64,000 bases of DNA, taken from NCBI GenBank assembly GCA_017447265.1, contig JAFSOA010000009.1, positions 1 to 64,000 of the forward strand. Direction: 5' to 3'. The DNA is from Bacteroidales bacterium (lineage in GTDB: Bacteria > Bacteroidota > Bacteroidia > Bacteroidales > UBA932). Below, in pieces: positions 8,920 through 18,479 of the stretch (position 1 is the first letter of the stretch; the number at the start of each line of letters is the position of its first letter). Under the pieces are notes generated by a model. The model searched no databases. It was not told the DNA's origin and saw only the letters and a list, made by a program, of their open reading frames with translations. Position numbers and translations under genes: made by a program.

Positions 8920-9565
8920 GGCCGTAGACGGCGTTCGCCAGGAAGAAGGCGAACATCACCAGCATCAGCGCCGCGTGTTCTTCGCCCCGGATGGTGGCGA
9001 TGGTCCATTTGACGACCTGCATGGCATCGAGCGCGATCCAGATGTACCACTGCTCTGCAATGGCCTTGACCATCATGTACATGGCCAGGATCGAGACCAC
9101 CGTGGTGGTGGCGTCGAGCCAGGGCTGGGAATCGCCGATGGCCGGCAGGCCGAGCACCCAGGCGAAGACCGGGATCAGCACCGCCGCCGCGGCCAGCAGC
9201 ACGAGCGCCATCCGTTTGTCGAGGTGCCGCACGTTGACGGCGCCGCTGTCCTGGTTCTGGTTCTTCTTCCAGCTGATCCAGCCCGCGAACTGCATGGGCA
9301 GATAGTAGAGCAGGTAGATGGCGGAATCGGCGTAAAGCTTTGATTTCCAGGAAATATAGACGTAGATAGCGTTGTAGATGATGCCGAAGAAGTAGTTCCA
9401 TATGTTGCCCCGCGCGCAAAGCACCAGGTTGACGATGCCGGTGACGGCCACGATGAAGCCGAGGGTGTCCCAGCCGTCGCCGAGCAGTGACGAGACGATG
9501 CTGACCACCGTGGTGCCGAGAATCAGGAACCAGTCGAACCAGTTGAGGGCAAGGTCTTTTTTCAT
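8867..9565 (-). CDS. pnuC: PnuC-family nicotinamide riboside/mononucleotide transporter
   Basis: A 232-residue protein with about seven membrane segments. PnuC motifs are visible: the WNYFFGIIYNAIYVYISWKS region, LYADSAIYLLYYLPMQFAGW, and a late WYIWIALDAMQV segment with the tryptophan/aspartate pattern that lines the vitamin path. PnuC proteins move NAD precursors by facilitated diffusion; some relatives carry thiamine or riboflavin. No NAD-kinase or riboswitch context settles the substrate here. The gene follows the zincin/barrel gene on the minus strand with a 3-nt gap. A second family member lies at 18479-19063. Confidence 0.87.
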   Translation of the reverse strand: MKKDLALNWFDWFLILGTTVVSIVSSLLGDGWDTLGFIVAVTGIVNLVLCARGNIWNYFFGIIYNAIYVYISWKSKLYADSAIYLLYYLPMQFAGWISWKKNQNQDSGAVNVRHLDKRMALVLLAAAAVLIPVFAWVLGLPAIGDSQPWLDATTTVVSILAMYMMVKAIAEQWYIWIALDAMQVVKWTIATIRGEEHAALMLVMFAFFLANAVYGLIQWNGLAKQASARPQP

Positions 9566-9568
9566 GGT

Positions 9569-12535
9569 TTACAGGCCGGTGGAAAGGACGAAGCGGATGG
9601 AGCCCCACTTGGGAGAGCCGTAAACCCGGGTGTACTGGACGCCGAACTTGAGCTCCGTGCCGATGCGGAAGAGGTAGGTGTTGAGCATCAGCTTGGTACC
9701 GTAGGACAGGTAGTTCTGCGGCGCGAAACCGATGATGTCGTTGCCGTTGTAGACGGGTGCGCGCGTATCGCGGGCGGCGTCGACAAAGGGGATGAGCAGG
9801 ACACGCTTCAGGTAGAAGAACCAGCCGCCGTTGAGGTCGCCAGCATAGATGGGCATGGCGTATTCGGCCAGCAGGCGGTGGTAGTTCATCAGGATCATGT
9901 TGTCGTAGCCGTAGGGGCGGCGCACCAGGTTGAAGGCCGGGCTGAAGAACAGGCCGCCCTCGGGCTGGTGCTGGTAGGCGTAGGTGAGCTTGAAGCCGTC
10001 TTCGATGCGGAAGCCGGGCAGGTAGGTGTAGGCGCGCAGGGCGCCGACGGGGTTGCGGATTTCGGCGGGGCCGATGCGGGTCTGGGCGGTGAGCTGGAGG
10101 CCGAAGCCCAGGCGGGGCGTCAGGCGTGAGGTGGGTTGCGCGAGCCGGGAGTCGATCAACAGGTCGGCGTTCAGCACGCGGGAGTAGTTGCTGCCGATGA
10201 AACGGCTGTCGGGCGTCACGAAGAGATAGCCGTCGTTGGTCATGGCGTAGCTCAGGTGCGGTTCGACGGTGGTGGCCCAGCCTCCCTTGGAGAAGTGCAG
10301 CGGCACGGACAAGCGGAGATTGAAGTTGATGGCGGCCTTCGAGAGGGTGTCGAGCCGGGCGACGGGCACGCCGGGCCGGTCGTGGTGCCGCATATCGTTG
10401 TACTGGAAGGTGCGGCTGCGCTCGTTGAAGTCGAACGCCGTCTCGATCACCGGGTACAGGCCGGTATATTTCACGTAGGCGTGGGCGCCGTGATGGCGCT
10501 TGTGATAGGAGTAGCCCAGGACGGTGGCCAGGGTTCCCATCTCGTTCTGCGACATGATGGTCACGCCGGGGGCCACGTACTCGTACAGCCGTTCCAGATG
10601 ACTGATGTCCAGGCCGCTCAGGTCGTTCATGATGCGGTCGATGTTGACGTAGAGCGGCGCCCAGGAATGGATGTGGAAGCCATGGAGGAGCTTGCTGTAG
10701 TGCCTGGCCGGGAGGGAGTCAATCTGGCTGCGCAGTTCCTGGTCTTCGGCTTCGGTACGAGGCTTTACATGCAGGGGCACCTGTCCGGCGTTCCTGTCGG
10801 CCACGCGGTTGAGGATGTAGGGGTGCTCGAACGAGGCGGGCTTCCGGTCTTTCCGGGCGAGCGGCAGACGGACGGGCCTGTAGCCCTCGTGGCTGTAGTC
10901 GGCGTAGTAGAGGGTCCCGGTGGCTTCGTCGAGCCAGGGCTCGGCGGTGCCGTGGGGTGCGTTGACCCAGCGCTGCAGCCGGCCCGTGCCCGGATCAAGG
11001 GCGTAGATGTTGCTCAGTCCGTCGAGGTCGGTGACGAAGCAGAGGAGGCTGTCGCCGACGCTTCTGAGGTCACGGATCATGCGGCTCTGGGGCGGCACCA
11101 CGCGGGTCCACGTGCTGTCGTCGTGCCGGTAGATGCCTTCTCCCTCTTTGGTGACGACGGTGGCGTAGCGGACCTGGCCGAGCTGGACCAGGTTGACGAG
11201 CTGGCCGCCTTCGGGCGCGGGGAACTTCTCGCGCAGTGTTCCGTCAGGCTCCAGCACGACGGCCGCAGAGCCTCCCTTGACCAGGTATTCGACGGCCAGG
11301 ATGCTGCCGTCGGGGGCTACGCTGGGATTGACATAGCGGGTGTGGCGGGTAAGGGTCTTCATGCGCCCGTTGCGGGTGTCATAGCGGCGGATCACGGACC
11401 AGGAGCGCATCTCCCAGCGCGGGTCGGGCACTATCTCGGAGAAGATGAACGTATGGTCGCTTTCTTTGACCAGGGTGCTGGCATTGGCGGAGAAGGGCCG
11501 GACGTAGCGGTAGCGGCCCAGCGAGTCGATGCGGCCCAGGTGTTTTTCGAAAGGGAGGCCGCTCATCGTGACGTAGATTTTGTCGTCGACGGGCAGCGGA
11601 TTGGTGAATTCGAGATAGTACTTGCTGTGGCCCTTGAGCACGGGTTCGGAAGGGGAATAGGGCATGCGCAGGTAGTAGTCCCAGCTCCACATCGAGTTGT
11701 AGCGGGCCACGGCTTCACGCCAGTTCTTGCGGGTGGTCAGGCCGGAGGCGAGGATGCTGCTTCGGTTCGAGACGCTGAAGAAGCGCCACCAGCTGTGCAC
11801 TTTCTCCTGCAGGATGTCGCCCATGACGAAGTAATTGCCGGAGTTGTCGCGCATCGTGCTGTTGATCATGTAGCCGAAGGCGTATTTGTTGGGCGTGTAC
11901 CGGCGGTAGGAGCCGTAGCGCCAGTTGTCGTAGGCGCGGATATCGCCCGCCAGGAAGGCGGCGCGGTAGTATTTCAAAAATTCGGGGTTGCGGCCGCGGC
12001 CCGCGGCGGACATGTCGGTTTCATTCGATACGGCGTCGCCTTCGTTCTGGGTCGTGGACGGGAAGCCCATGACGAAGGCCTGTTCGCCGAAAATGATGAA
12101 TAACGGCCGCAGGTTTCCTTTGTTGTAGTGGGCGAACTGTCCCACGTGACGGCCTTCGTGGAGGGCCAGCTGGTCGACCCAGTCGAGGGCATAGAGCGGT
12201 GTTCCGGGCGGCGTGGTGTAGAGTTCGATGCGGCGCGGGGCCCACGACACGTTGCCGTTGCTGTACATGTTGTAGGGCTGCAGGATCATGGGCATGCGCG
12301 GGGCGTCGATGTGGAGGCCCGTCAGGGTGGCGTCGCGGGTGCGCTCAAAGGAATAGAGATATTCGCGGGCCAGGGAGTCGATTTCGCGCGGATAGATGAC
12401 GGTGAAGTGTTCGCCTTTGAGCTGCTTCCAGAAAACAGTGGTAGGAGCACTGCCGGGGAAGTGGTACTGTCCGGCCGCCTGCGGTGCGATGAGCAGCAGG
12501 CAGAAGATGAGCAGGGCGGTGCTTTTTTTCCACAT
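9569..12535 (-). CDS. Secreted zincin-like / beta-propeller / outer-membrane-barrel protein
   Basis: The 988-residue protein begins with a signal peptide (about 1-22). The next ~200 residues contain HEGRH at 126-130, an HExxH zinc motif, followed by NEGDAVSNE with a plausible third ligand at Glu165. This suggests a gluzincin-type metallopeptidase. Residues about 300-600 contain repeated strand patterns (for example NPSVAPDGSILAVEY) typical of TolB/WD40-like propellers. The last ~350 residues have alternating aromatic strands and end in SIRFVLSTGL, like an outer-membrane barrel. I do not recognise a named family. Surface or periplasmic proteolysis is inference. Its ATG lies 7 nt from a TATCTTTG element. 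Confidence 0.7.
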   Translation of the reverse strand: MWKKSTALLIFCLLLIAPQAAGQYHFPGSAPTTVFWKQLKGEHFTVIYPREIDSLAREYLYSFERTRDATLTGLHIDAPRMPMILQPYNMYSNGNVSWAPRRIELYTTPPGTPLYALDWVDQLALHEGRHVGQFAHYNKGNLRPLFIIFGEQAFVMGFPSTTQNEGDAVSNETDMSAAGRGRNPEFLKYYRAAFLAGDIRAYDNWRYGSYRRYTPNKYAFGYMINSTMRDNSGNYFVMGDILQEKVHSWWRFFSVSNRSSILASGLTTRKNWREAVARYNSMWSWDYYLRMPYSPSEPVLKGHSKYYLEFTNPLPVDDKIYVTMSGLPFEKHLGRIDSLGRYRYVRPFSANASTLVKESDHTFIFSEIVPDPRWEMRSWSVIRRYDTRNGRMKTLTRHTRYVNPSVAPDGSILAVEYLVKGGSAAVVLEPDGTLREKFPAPEGGQLVNLVQLGQVRYATVVTKEGEGIYRHDDSTWTRVVPPQSRMIRDLRSVGDSLLCFVTDLDGLSNIYALDPGTGRLQRWVNAPHGTAEPWLDEATGTLYYADYSHEGYRPVRLPLARKDRKPASFEHPYILNRVADRNAGQVPLHVKPRTEAEDQELRSQIDSLPARHYSKLLHGFHIHSWAPLYVNIDRIMNDLSGLDISHLERLYEYVAPGVTIMSQNEMGTLATVLGYSYHKRHHGAHAYVKYTGLYPVIETAFDFNERSRTFQYNDMRHHDRPGVPVARLDTLSKAAINFNLRLSVPLHFSKGGWATTVEPHLSYAMTNDGYLFVTPDSRFIGSNYSRVLNADLLIDSRLAQPTSRLTPRLGFGLQLTAQTRIGPAEIRNPVGALRAYTYLPGFRIEDGFKLTYAYQHQPEGGLFFSPAFNLVRRPYGYDNMILMNYHRLLAEYAMPIYAGDLNGGWFFYLKRVLLIPFVDAARDTRAPVYNGNDIIGFAPQNYLSYGTKLMLNTYLFRIGTELKFGVQYTRVYGSPKWGSIRFVLSTGL

Positions 12536-12542
12536 AGAAATG

Positions 12543-12590
12543 CAAAGATAGGCAAAAAGTATTCCCCGATGTGTTTTTTGGCTATCTTTG
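12543..12590. promoter_or_regulatory. Divergent -7 promoter elements with almost no leader
   Basis: CAAAGATA at 12543-12550 reads TATCTTTG leftward, ending 7 nt before the zincin/barrel start. TATCTTTG at 12583-12590 points right and ends 5 nt before the tadA ATG. If transcription starts a few bases after the element, both mRNAs would be leaderless or nearly so. Confidence 0.6.
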
Positions 12591-12595
12591 TTGGT

Positions 12596-13027
12596 ATGAA
12601 CGATGAACTATACATGCAGGAAGCGTTGCGCGAGGCGCGTCAGGCGCTGGCGGAGCGGGAAGTGCCGATCGGCGGCGTGGTGGTGTGCGGCGGTCGCATC
12701 ATCGCGCGGGCGCACAATCTCACCGAGACGCTGACCGATGTGACGGCGCATGCGGAGATGCAGCTCATCGGCATGGCGGCGGAGTTTCTGGGGGGCAAGT
12801 ATCTGAACGACTGTACGCTGTATGTGACGGTGGAGCCTTGTCCGATGTGTGCGGCGGCCCTCGCCTGGGCGCAGCTCGGCCGTCTGGTCTATGGCGCCGA
12901 CGACCCCAAACGCGGCTACACGCTCTTCTCCCCGTCTCTTCTCCATCCGCGCACCGAAGTCACGCGCGGCCCCCTCGCCCCCGCCTGCTCCCAGTTAATG
13001 ACAGATTTCTTCAAAAACCAACGCTAA
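12596..13027 (+). CDS. tadA: tRNA adenosine(34) deaminase / nucleoside deaminase
   Basis: A 143-residue cytidine-deaminase-fold enzyme. The zinc and catalytic motifs are HAE (within DVTAHAEMQLI, about residue 57) and PCPMC (about 83-87). The length and VPIGGVVV segment near the N-terminus suit TadA, which converts wobble adenosine 34 of tRNA-Arg(ACG) to inosine. A guanine deaminase is a less likely alternative. The frame is open upstream, but the ATG at 12596, directly after a promoter element, starts the conserved domain. Confidence 0.88.
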   Translation: MNDELYMQEALREARQALAEREVPIGGVVVCGGRIIARAHNLTETLTDVTAHAEMQLIGMAAEFLGGKYLNDCTLYVTVEPCPMCAAALAWAQLGRLVYGADDPKRGYTLFSPSLLHPRTEVTRGPLAPACSQLMTDFFKNQR

Positions 13028-13033
13028 TTTCAG

Positions 13034-13083
13034 GCGTTGATTTCCAGCGTCACATCCGCTAGGATACAACGCAGTATCAACGC
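13034..13083 (+). terminator. Possible hairpin terminator after tadA
   Basis: GCGTTGAT (13034-13041) pairs with ATCAACGC (13076-13083), with an inner GCGT/ACGC pairing, followed by a short pyrimidine run. The loop is long, so termination is uncertain. The rest of 13028-13122 shows no gene. Confidence 0.35.
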
Positions 13084-13122
13084 TTCCTTTTCATGCAATT
13101 TTTTTATTTTCGCAAAAAGTAA

Positions 13123-13130
13123 TACCTTTG
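13123..13130 (+). promoter_or_regulatory. -7 promoter element upstream of the tRNA-Gln region
   Basis: TACCTTTG, in an AT-rich tract, fits the Bacteroidota -7 consensus. It points toward tRNA-Gln about 175 nt downstream. The transcript would run through the inverted repeat and two GC hairpins. Confidence 0.5.
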
Positions 13131-13152
13131 CGTTTTAGACTTCCTGATCGGC

Positions 13153-13305
13153 CGCTAATAAGTCCGCATCAGCGGACCGCCGGAGGCCGGTACTTTTGCA
13201 GCAAAAGCTCGAATCCGCAGATAACCCCTGCATAGCAAAAGTACTAAGGCCGGGAGGCGCGGGGTCTGGGGCAGCGCCCCAGCTTAAGGTCAGGGACTGC
13301 GTCCC
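13153..13305. repeat. Inverted repeat with face-to-face -7 elements plus GC hairpins
   Basis: GTCCGC/GCGGAC form a hairpin near 13162-13177. GGCCGGTACTTTTGC (13185-13199) is mirrored by GCAAAAGTACTAAGGCC (13235-13251). Each arm carries TACTTTTG, one on each strand and pointing toward the other. Two further hairpins follow, GGGGC-AGC-GCCCC near 13269-13280 and CAGGGAC-TGC-GTCCCTG near 13291-13307; the last runs into the first bases of tRNA-Gln. No coding frame is supported. It looks like a dispersed palindromic element next to a tRNA gene. Confidence 0.55.
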
Positions 13306-13376
13306 TGAGATATGGTGTAATGGTAGCACTACAGATTTTGGTTCTGTCTGTTCAGGTTCGAATCCTGATATCTCAA
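13306..13376 (+). tRNA. tRNA-Gln (anticodon UUG)
   Basis: The acceptor stem TGAGATA (13306-13312) pairs with TATCTCA (13369-13375). The D arm contains GTGT-AATGGTA-GCAC, the anticodon arm ACAGA-TTTTGGT-TCTGT presents TTG, and the T arm is TCAGG-TTCGAAT-CCTGA. The opening U1-A72 pair is characteristic of bacterial tRNA-Gln. CCA is not encoded. No other tRNA was found in the window. Confidence 0.95.
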
Positions 13377-13479
13377 CAAAATAACCAATCGAACGCACCA
13401 CTGTGGAACCTCCGAGTAGTCTGAATAGTGACGGGAGCTCATCCGAGCCCTTGGCCACGTGGTGTCTTCACCACCACAT

Positions 13480-14115
13480 ATGCCACTATTCCTGAAAAAA
13501 GAACTTGAAGACGACGCCCGGATCTACGTCTGGGAAATCACCGAGACCGAAGAAGAGCTGATGGCTTCCACCTCTGTCCCCGACAATGAGCTGGAAGAGC
13601 TTTCTTATACGCGCAGCGAAGCCCGCCGCAAGGAGAAACTGGCCGAGCGCGCGCTGCTCAACGAGATTTTCCCCGAGAAGTTGTACCTGGGCCACCACGA
13701 CAACGGAAAGCCGTATCTGCAGAACACGGCCATGGAGATCAGCATCTCCCATACGAACCGCTTCGTGGCCATCCTCCTGCATCCCGACGAGGACCTGGGC
13801 ATCGACATCGAGTGTCTCGACCGCGACTTTTCGGCCGTGGAGCAAAAGGCGCTGAGCGAAGACGAACAGGAAGACCTCGACGAGCGCAAGAAGAACCTCC
13901 AGCTGGCCATCTACTGGTGCGCCAAAGAGGCCATCTACAAGCGGATGTCGATTTCCGATGTGGATTTTGCCGAGCAGATCGAAGTCGAGCGCTTCAATCC
14001 GCGCGACGAAGGCGAGATCGAGGCGACGTTCACGCACAAGGACGGCACGGAGATGGAATTCGAACTCAGTTACGAGGTGATCGAGAACCATGTGATGGTG
14101 TGGGTGGTCGGTTAA
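13480..14115 (+). CDS. 4'-phosphopantetheinyl transferase superfamily protein
   Basis: A 211-residue protein with the Sfp/AcpT signatures: ISISHTNRFVA (about residues 89-99), GIDIE (about 107-111, metal-binding Asp and Glu) and WCAKEAIYK (about 147-155). These enzymes transfer phosphopantetheine from CoA to carrier proteins, most likely the fatty-acid ACP here. A GTG 21 nt upstream is in frame, but the ATG at 13480 follows a small hairpin (13459-13474) and starts the conserved protein. It is not obviously in an operon with tyrS, which begins 29 nt later. Confidence 0.87.
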   Translation: MPLFLKKELEDDARIYVWEITETEEELMASTSVPDNELEELSYTRSEARRKEKLAERALLNEIFPEKLYLGHHDNGKPYLQNTAMEISISHTNRFVAILLHPDEDLGIDIECLDRDFSAVEQKALSEDEQEDLDERKKNLQLAIYWCAKEAIYKRMSISDVDFAEQIEVERFNPRDEGEIEATFTHKDGTEMEFELSYEVIENHVMVWVVG

Positions 14116-14144
14116 TTGTTTAACTTTTTTGGATAATCCTATCG

Positions 14145-15434
14145 ATGAAGAATTTTGTCAAAGAACTCCAATGGCGTGGAATGATCCACGACATCATGCC
14201 CGGAACCGAAGAAGAACTGATGAAAGGCCCCGCAGCGGCATATGTCGGCATCGATCCGACGGGAGATTCCTTACATATCGGTCACCTGGTCAGCATTATG
14301 ATCCTCAAGCACTTCCAGGCTTGCGGACACAAGCCCTACGCCCTGGTGGGCGGTGCCACGGGCATGATCGGCGACCCCTCCATGAAATCGCAGGAGCGCA
14401 ACCTGCTCGACGAGAAGACCCTCGCGCACAACGTGGCCTGCATCAAGGCGCAACTGGGCAAGTTCCTCGATTTCGAGTCGGACGCCCCCAACAAGGCCGA
14501 GTTGGTCAACAACTACGACTGGATGAAGGATTACACCTTCATCAACTTCACCCGCGACATCGGCAAGCTCATCACGGTCAACTACATGATGGCGAAAGAT
14601 TCCGTGAAGAAACGCCTTTCGCGCGAATCGAACGAAGGCATGTCGTTCACCGAGTTCACTTACCAGCTCCTGCAGGGCTACGACTTCCTCTACCTGTATG
14701 AGCACAACGGCGTGAAGCTGCAGCTGGGCGGCGCCGACCAGTGGGGCAACATCACCACCGGTACAGAACTTATCCGCCGCAAGCTCGGCGGCGAGGCTTT
14801 CGCCCTCACCTGCCCGCTCATCACCAAGGCCGACGGCGGCAAGTTCGGCAAGACCGAAAAAGGCAATGTGTGGCTCGATCCCGAACGCACTTCGCCCTAC
14901 CAGTTCTACCAGTTCTGGCTCAACGTGTCGGACGCCGACGCCGAGCGCTACATCAAGATCTTCACGATGCTCGACCGCGAGACCATCGAAGCGGCCGTCG
15001 CCGCCCACAAGGAGGCCCCCGAGCGCCGCGAGCTCCAGAAGCTCCTGGCCCGTGAAGTCACCATCATGGTCCACAGCGAGCGGGAATACGAGAACGCCGT
15101 GGCCGCTTCGCAGATGCTCTTCGGCAAAGGCACCGTCGAAGCCCTCAAGGCCCTCGACGAGCGCACCTTCCTCTCCGTGTTCGAGGACGTGCCGCAGTAC
15201 ACCCTGCCCAAGAGCGCCCTGCCGGGCGACCTCCTCGAGACCCTCGCCGTCAGCACCGACATCTTCCCCAGCAAGGGAGAATGCCGCAAGACCATCCAGG
15301 GCAACGGCCTGAGCATCAACAAAGAGAAAGTGTCCGACACGGCGCTTCAGCTCACCGCGGAACACCTGCTGGACGGCAAGTACATCCTGGTGCAGAAAGG
15401 CAAGAAGAACTACTACATCCTGAAATTCGAGTAA
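14145..15434 (+). CDS. tyrS: Tyrosyl-tRNA synthetase
   Basis: A 429-residue class Ic synthetase of normal length that charges tRNA-Tyr. The HIGH motif is HIGH at residues 44-47 ([10 protein letters not shown]), preceded by YVGIDPTG. Tyrosine-pocket segments YDFLYLYE and [11 protein letters not shown] are present, and the second signature is KFGKTEKGN, a KMSKS variant with Thr at the final position. A C-terminal S4-like RNA-binding region follows ([18 protein letters not shown]). Its stop overlaps the rbfA start by one base (TAATG), implying coupling. Confidence 0.96.
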   Translation: MKNFVKELQWRGMIHDIMPGTEEELMKGPAAAYVGIDPTGDSLHIGHLVSIMILKHFQACGHKPYALVGGATGMIGDPSMKSQERNLLDEKTLAHNVACIKAQLGKFLDFESDAPNKAELVNNYDWMKDYTFINFTRDIGKLITVNYMMAKDSVKKRLSRESNEGMSFTEFTYQLLQGYDFLYLYEHNGVKLQLGGADQWGNITTGTELIRRKLGGEAFALTCPLITKADGGKFGKTEKGNVWLDPERTSPYQFYQFWLNVSDADAERYIKIFTMLDRETIEAAVAAHKEAPERRELQKLLAREVTIMVHSEREYENAVAASQMLFGKGTVEALKALDERTFLSVFEDVPQYTLPKSALPGDLLETLAVSTDIFPSKGECRKTIQGNGLSINKEKVSDTALQLTAEHLLDGKYILVQKGKKNYYILKFE

Positions 15435-15778
15435 TGGAAAGCGAAAGCACGAGACAACAGAAAGTGTCGCGGCAGATCCAGAAGGACCTGGCCGAGATCA
15501 TCCGTGCGCGCGGCATGGCCGCGTACGACGGCGCCATGGTCACCGTCAGCGGCGTGAAAATCACGCCCGACCTGGCGCTGGCCAAAGTGTATGTGAGCAT
15601 CTTCCCCTCGTCGAAAGCGGAAGGCGTGATGCGCCAGCTCGAAGACGAAACTTCCCGCCTGCGCGGCGAACTGGGCCGCCGGGTGGCCAAACAGCTCCGC
15701 ATCGTGCCGGAACTGGCCTTCTACCTCGATGACTCGCTCGATTATGTCGAGCACATCGACGAACTGCTGAAGAAATAA
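15434..15778 (+). CDS. rbfA: Ribosome-binding factor A
   Basis: A 114-residue RbfA with KH-fold motifs VTVSGVKITPDLALAKVYVSIF (split across residues about 37-57) and a conserved end ELAFYLDDSLDYVEHIDELL. RbfA binds the 30S subunit and assists late 16S maturation and cold adaptation. The start codon shares one base with the tyrS stop. The LolC/E-type permease follows 15 nt later. Confidence 0.93.
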   Translation: MESESTRQQKVSRQIQKDLAEIIRARGMAAYDGAMVTVSGVKITPDLALAKVYVSIFPSSKAEGVMRQLEDETSRLRGELGRRVAKQLRIVPELAFYLDDSLDYVEHIDELLKK

Positions 15779-15793
15779 TTCCCCACCGGACCG

Positions 15794-17065
15794 ATGAGAC
15801 TCTCCCGGTTCATGGCGTGGCGCTATCTGTTTGCGAAGAAGTCGCACAATGTGATCAACATCATCTCGATCATATCGGCGGCGGGCATCGCCATCGGAAG
15901 CGCGGCGCTGGTGATCATCCTGAGCATCTACAACGGTTTCGATTCGATTGTCCGCGACCTCAGCGACAGCCATACGGCCGACGTGCTGGTGAGCCCGGCG
16001 TCGGGCAAGGTCTTCGCCTATGATGCGCGCTTCGACTTCCTGGACGCCGACCCGCGGGTCCGCGCCCGTTGCGGTGTACTGGAAGAGAACGTGTTCGCCC
16101 AGTACGGCGAGCGCAACAAGGTGGTGACGGCCCGGGGTGTGGATTCGCTCTATGAAGACGTCACGGGCCTGCGCGACTTCGTGGTGGACGGTGTGTTCGA
16201 ACTGGCGTACGGCGACCTCAACCAGGTAGTGCTGGGACGCACCGTGGCCCTGGAGCTCGGGGTGCGCACGTCGTTCCTGCAGCCGCTCACCGTGTGGTTC
16301 CCCAGCCGCACGCAGGCGGTGGACCTGCTCAATCCGCTGGCGTCGCTCCGGCAGGAGAAGCTGCATCCGGTGGGCATCGTGGCCCTGGAGCAGCACTTCG
16401 ACCAAACCTATATGTTCATGCCGCTTTCCACCCTGCGGACCCTGCTGGAATACGACGACGAGGTGTCGGGCGTGGAACTTTACCTGACACCGGCGGGCCT
16501 CAACCGGAAGGGACTGGCCTCAAAGGCCTTTCTTACGGAACTGCAGGCGGCGCTCGGCGACGGCTTCGTGGTGCGCGACCGCCAGCAGCAGAACACGATG
16601 CTCTACAAGCTGCTGAAATACGAGAAGATCGCCATCTACCTGATCCTGCTGTTCATCATACTGATCATCTCGTTCAACATCTACGGCTCGCTGTCGATGC
16701 TGATCATCGAAAAGCGCGACGACATCGCGACGCTGCGGGCCATGGGGGCCGACGATACGCTCGTGGCGCAGATTTTCGTCCGCGAAGGCTGGCTGATCTC
16801 GCTGCTGGGCATCGCCGTCGGTGTGCTGGCCGGCCTGGGCGTCTGCTGGGTGCAGCAGCATTTCGGCCTCGTGAAAATGCCGGGCCATTTCGTGGTGGAC
16901 GCCTATCCGGTGGTGGTCCAGGCCGCCGACGTGCTGATCATCGTCGCCGGCGTCGCCCTCATCGGCTGGCTGATTTCCTTCCTAACCCGAGAAATAGTGT
17001 TATCTTTGCATTCCCATGAAGCAAAGCGAGAAGATCATAGCGGAAGTCACTTCGGGCGAGTATGA
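15794..17065 (+). CDS. LolC/LolE-type ABC transporter permease
   Basis: A 423-residue MacB/LolE-family permease with one N-terminal membrane helix (about 25-47), a large periplasmic domain, and three C-terminal helices (about 275-300, 325-350, 375-400). Conserved segments are [22 protein letters not shown] (split) and [14 protein letters not shown] before helix 3. Such permeases extract lipoproteins from the inner membrane with LolD, which is not in the window. The C-terminal ~16 codons overlap sufB by 50 nt and contain the sufB promoter, an unusually long overlap. Confidence 0.85.
   Translation: MRLSRFMAWRYLFAKKSHNVINIISIISAAGIAIGSAALVIILSIYNGFDSIVRDLSDSHTADVLVSPASGKVFAYDARFDFLDADPRVRARCGVLEENVFAQYGERNKVVTARGVDSLYEDVTGLRDFVVDGVFELAYGDLNQVVLGRTVALELGVRTSFLQPLTVWFPSRTQAVDLLNPLASLRQEKLHPVGIVALEQHFDQTYMFMPLSTLRTLLEYDDEVSGVELYLTPAGLNRKGLASKAFLTELQAALGDGFVVRDRQQQNTMLYKLLKYEKIAIYLILLFIILIISFNIYGSLSMLIIEKRDDIATLRAMGADDTLVAQIFVREGWLISLLGIAVGVLAGLGVCWVQQHFGLVKMPGHFVVDAYPVVVQAADVLIIVAGVALIGWLISFLTREIVLSLHSHEAKREDHSGSHFGRV
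17001..17008 (+). promoter_or_regulatory. -7 promoter element for the suf operon
   Basis: TATCTTTG lies inside the 3' end of the permease gene and ends 7 nt before the sufB ATG. This predicts a near-leaderless suf mRNA. No Fur- or IscR-like operator was recognised. Confidence 0.6.
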
Positions 17066-18479
17066 GCACGGGTTTGAGACGGCGGTGGAGCAGGACTTCA
17101 TCCCGAAAGGCCTCAACGAAGATATCATCCGGCTGATTTCCAAGAAGAAAGAGGAGCCCGCGTGGCTGCTCGAGTTCCGGCTGAAAGCCTTCCGGCAGTG
17201 GCAGAAGATGGCGCTGCCCACCTGGGCGCATCTGGACATTCCCGCGATCGATTTCCAGGACATCATCTATTATGCGGCGCCCAAGGCCCCCGCGCACAAG
17301 TCCGAGAAGCGGGCCATCGACCCCGAAATCGAGAAGACCTTCGACAAGCTCGGTATTCCGCTCAACGAACGCGAAGCCCTCGCCGGACTGGCCGACGGCT
17401 CCGGCACGGCCGTCGACGCCGTGTTCGACAGCGTGTCCGTGAAGACCACCTTCAGCGAGACGCTGGCAGAGAAGGGCATTATTTTCTGCTCTTTCTCCGA
17501 AGCTGTGAAGAATTATCCGGAGCTGATTCGCAAGTACCTGGCTTCCGTGGTGCCTGTCGCCGACAACTTCTACAGCGCGCTCAACAGCGCCGTGTTCAGC
17601 GACGGTTCGTTCTGCTACATTCCCAAAGGCGTCCGCTGCCCGATGGAGCTCTCGAGCTATTTCCGCATCAACGCCCGCGGCACAGGCCAGTTCGAGCGGA
17701 CGCTCATCGTGGCCGACGAAGGCGCCTATGTGAGTTACCTGGAAGGCTGCACCGCGCCGCGCCGCGACGAATCGCAGCTCCACGCCGCCGTGGTCGAAAT
17801 CGTCGTGGAAAAGGACGCCGAAGTGAAATACTCCACCGTGCAGAACTGGTATCCCGGCGATGCCGAAGGCCGGGGCGGCATCTATAATTTTGTCACCAAA
17901 CGCGGCCTCTGCAAGGGCAGCGGCAGCAAGCTCTTCTGGACCCAGGTCGAGACGGGCAGCGCCATCACCTGGAAATACCCGAGCACCATCCTCAAGGGCG
18001 ACAACAGCGTCTCGGAGTTCTACAGCGTGGCCGTGACCAACAACTGCCAGCAGGCCGACACGGGCACCAAGATGATCCATATCGGCCGCAATACCGTCAG
18101 CCGCATCGTGAGCAAAGGCATCTCGGCGGGCCGCAGCCAGAACAGCTACCGCGGCCTGGTGAAGGTGCTTCCGGCGGCGGAAGGCGCACGCAACCATTCC
18201 CAGTGCGACTCGCTGCTGCTGGGCGACAAATGCGGCGCCCACACTTTCCCGGTCATCGATTCGGCCAACCCCGGCGCGACCATCGAACATGAAGCCACCA
18301 CCTCGAAGATCAGCGAGGAGCAGCTCTTCTACTGCCGCCAGCGCGGCATCACGGAAGAAGACGCCATCGGCCTGATCGTAAACGGCTACGCCCGGGAAGT
18401 GCTCAATAAATTACCCATGGAATTCGCCGTTGAGGCGCAAAAACTCTTACAAGTCTCCCTGGAGGGGAGCGTCGGATAA
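17016..18479 (+). CDS. sufB: Fe-S cluster scaffold SufB
   Basis: The 487-residue SufB is full length. It is the scaffold on which Fe-S clusters are built, in complex with SufC ATPase and SufD. The beta-helix core contains [14 protein letters not shown] (essential Cys region) and [20 protein letters not shown] (His-Glu pair). The N-terminal segment [25 protein letters not shown] matches the family. It heads sufB-pnuC-sufC-sufD. Cysteine desulfurase SufS and SufE are not encoded in the window. The stop overlaps the pnuC start by 1 nt. Confidence 0.97.
   Translation: MKQSEKIIAEVTSGEYEHGFETAVEQDFIPKGLNEDIIRLISKKKEEPAWLLEFRLKAFRQWQKMALPTWAHLDIPAIDFQDIIYYAAPKAPAHKSEKRAIDPEIEKTFDKLGIPLNEREALAGLADGSGTAVDAVFDSVSVKTTFSETLAEKGIIFCSFSEAVKNYPELIRKYLASVVPVADNFYSALNSAVFSDGSFCYIPKGVRCPMELSSYFRINARGTGQFERTLIVADEGAYVSYLEGCTAPRRDESQLHAAVVEIVVEKDAEVKYSTVQNWYPGDAEGRGGIYNFVTKRGLCKGSGSKLFWTQVETGSAITWKYPSTILKGDNSVSEFYSVAVTNNCQQADTGTKMIHIGRNTVSRIVSKGISAGRSQNSYRGLVKVLPAAEGARNHSQCDSLLLGDKCGAHTFPVIDSANPGATIEHEATTSKISEEQLFYCRQRGITEEDAIGLIVNGYAREVLNKLPMEFAVEAQKLLQVSLEGSVG

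Noticed and set aside
12128-12595. N-terminal extension of tadA
   Set aside because: It would lie antisense to the zincin gene and upstream of the promoter element. The deaminase domain starts at 12596.
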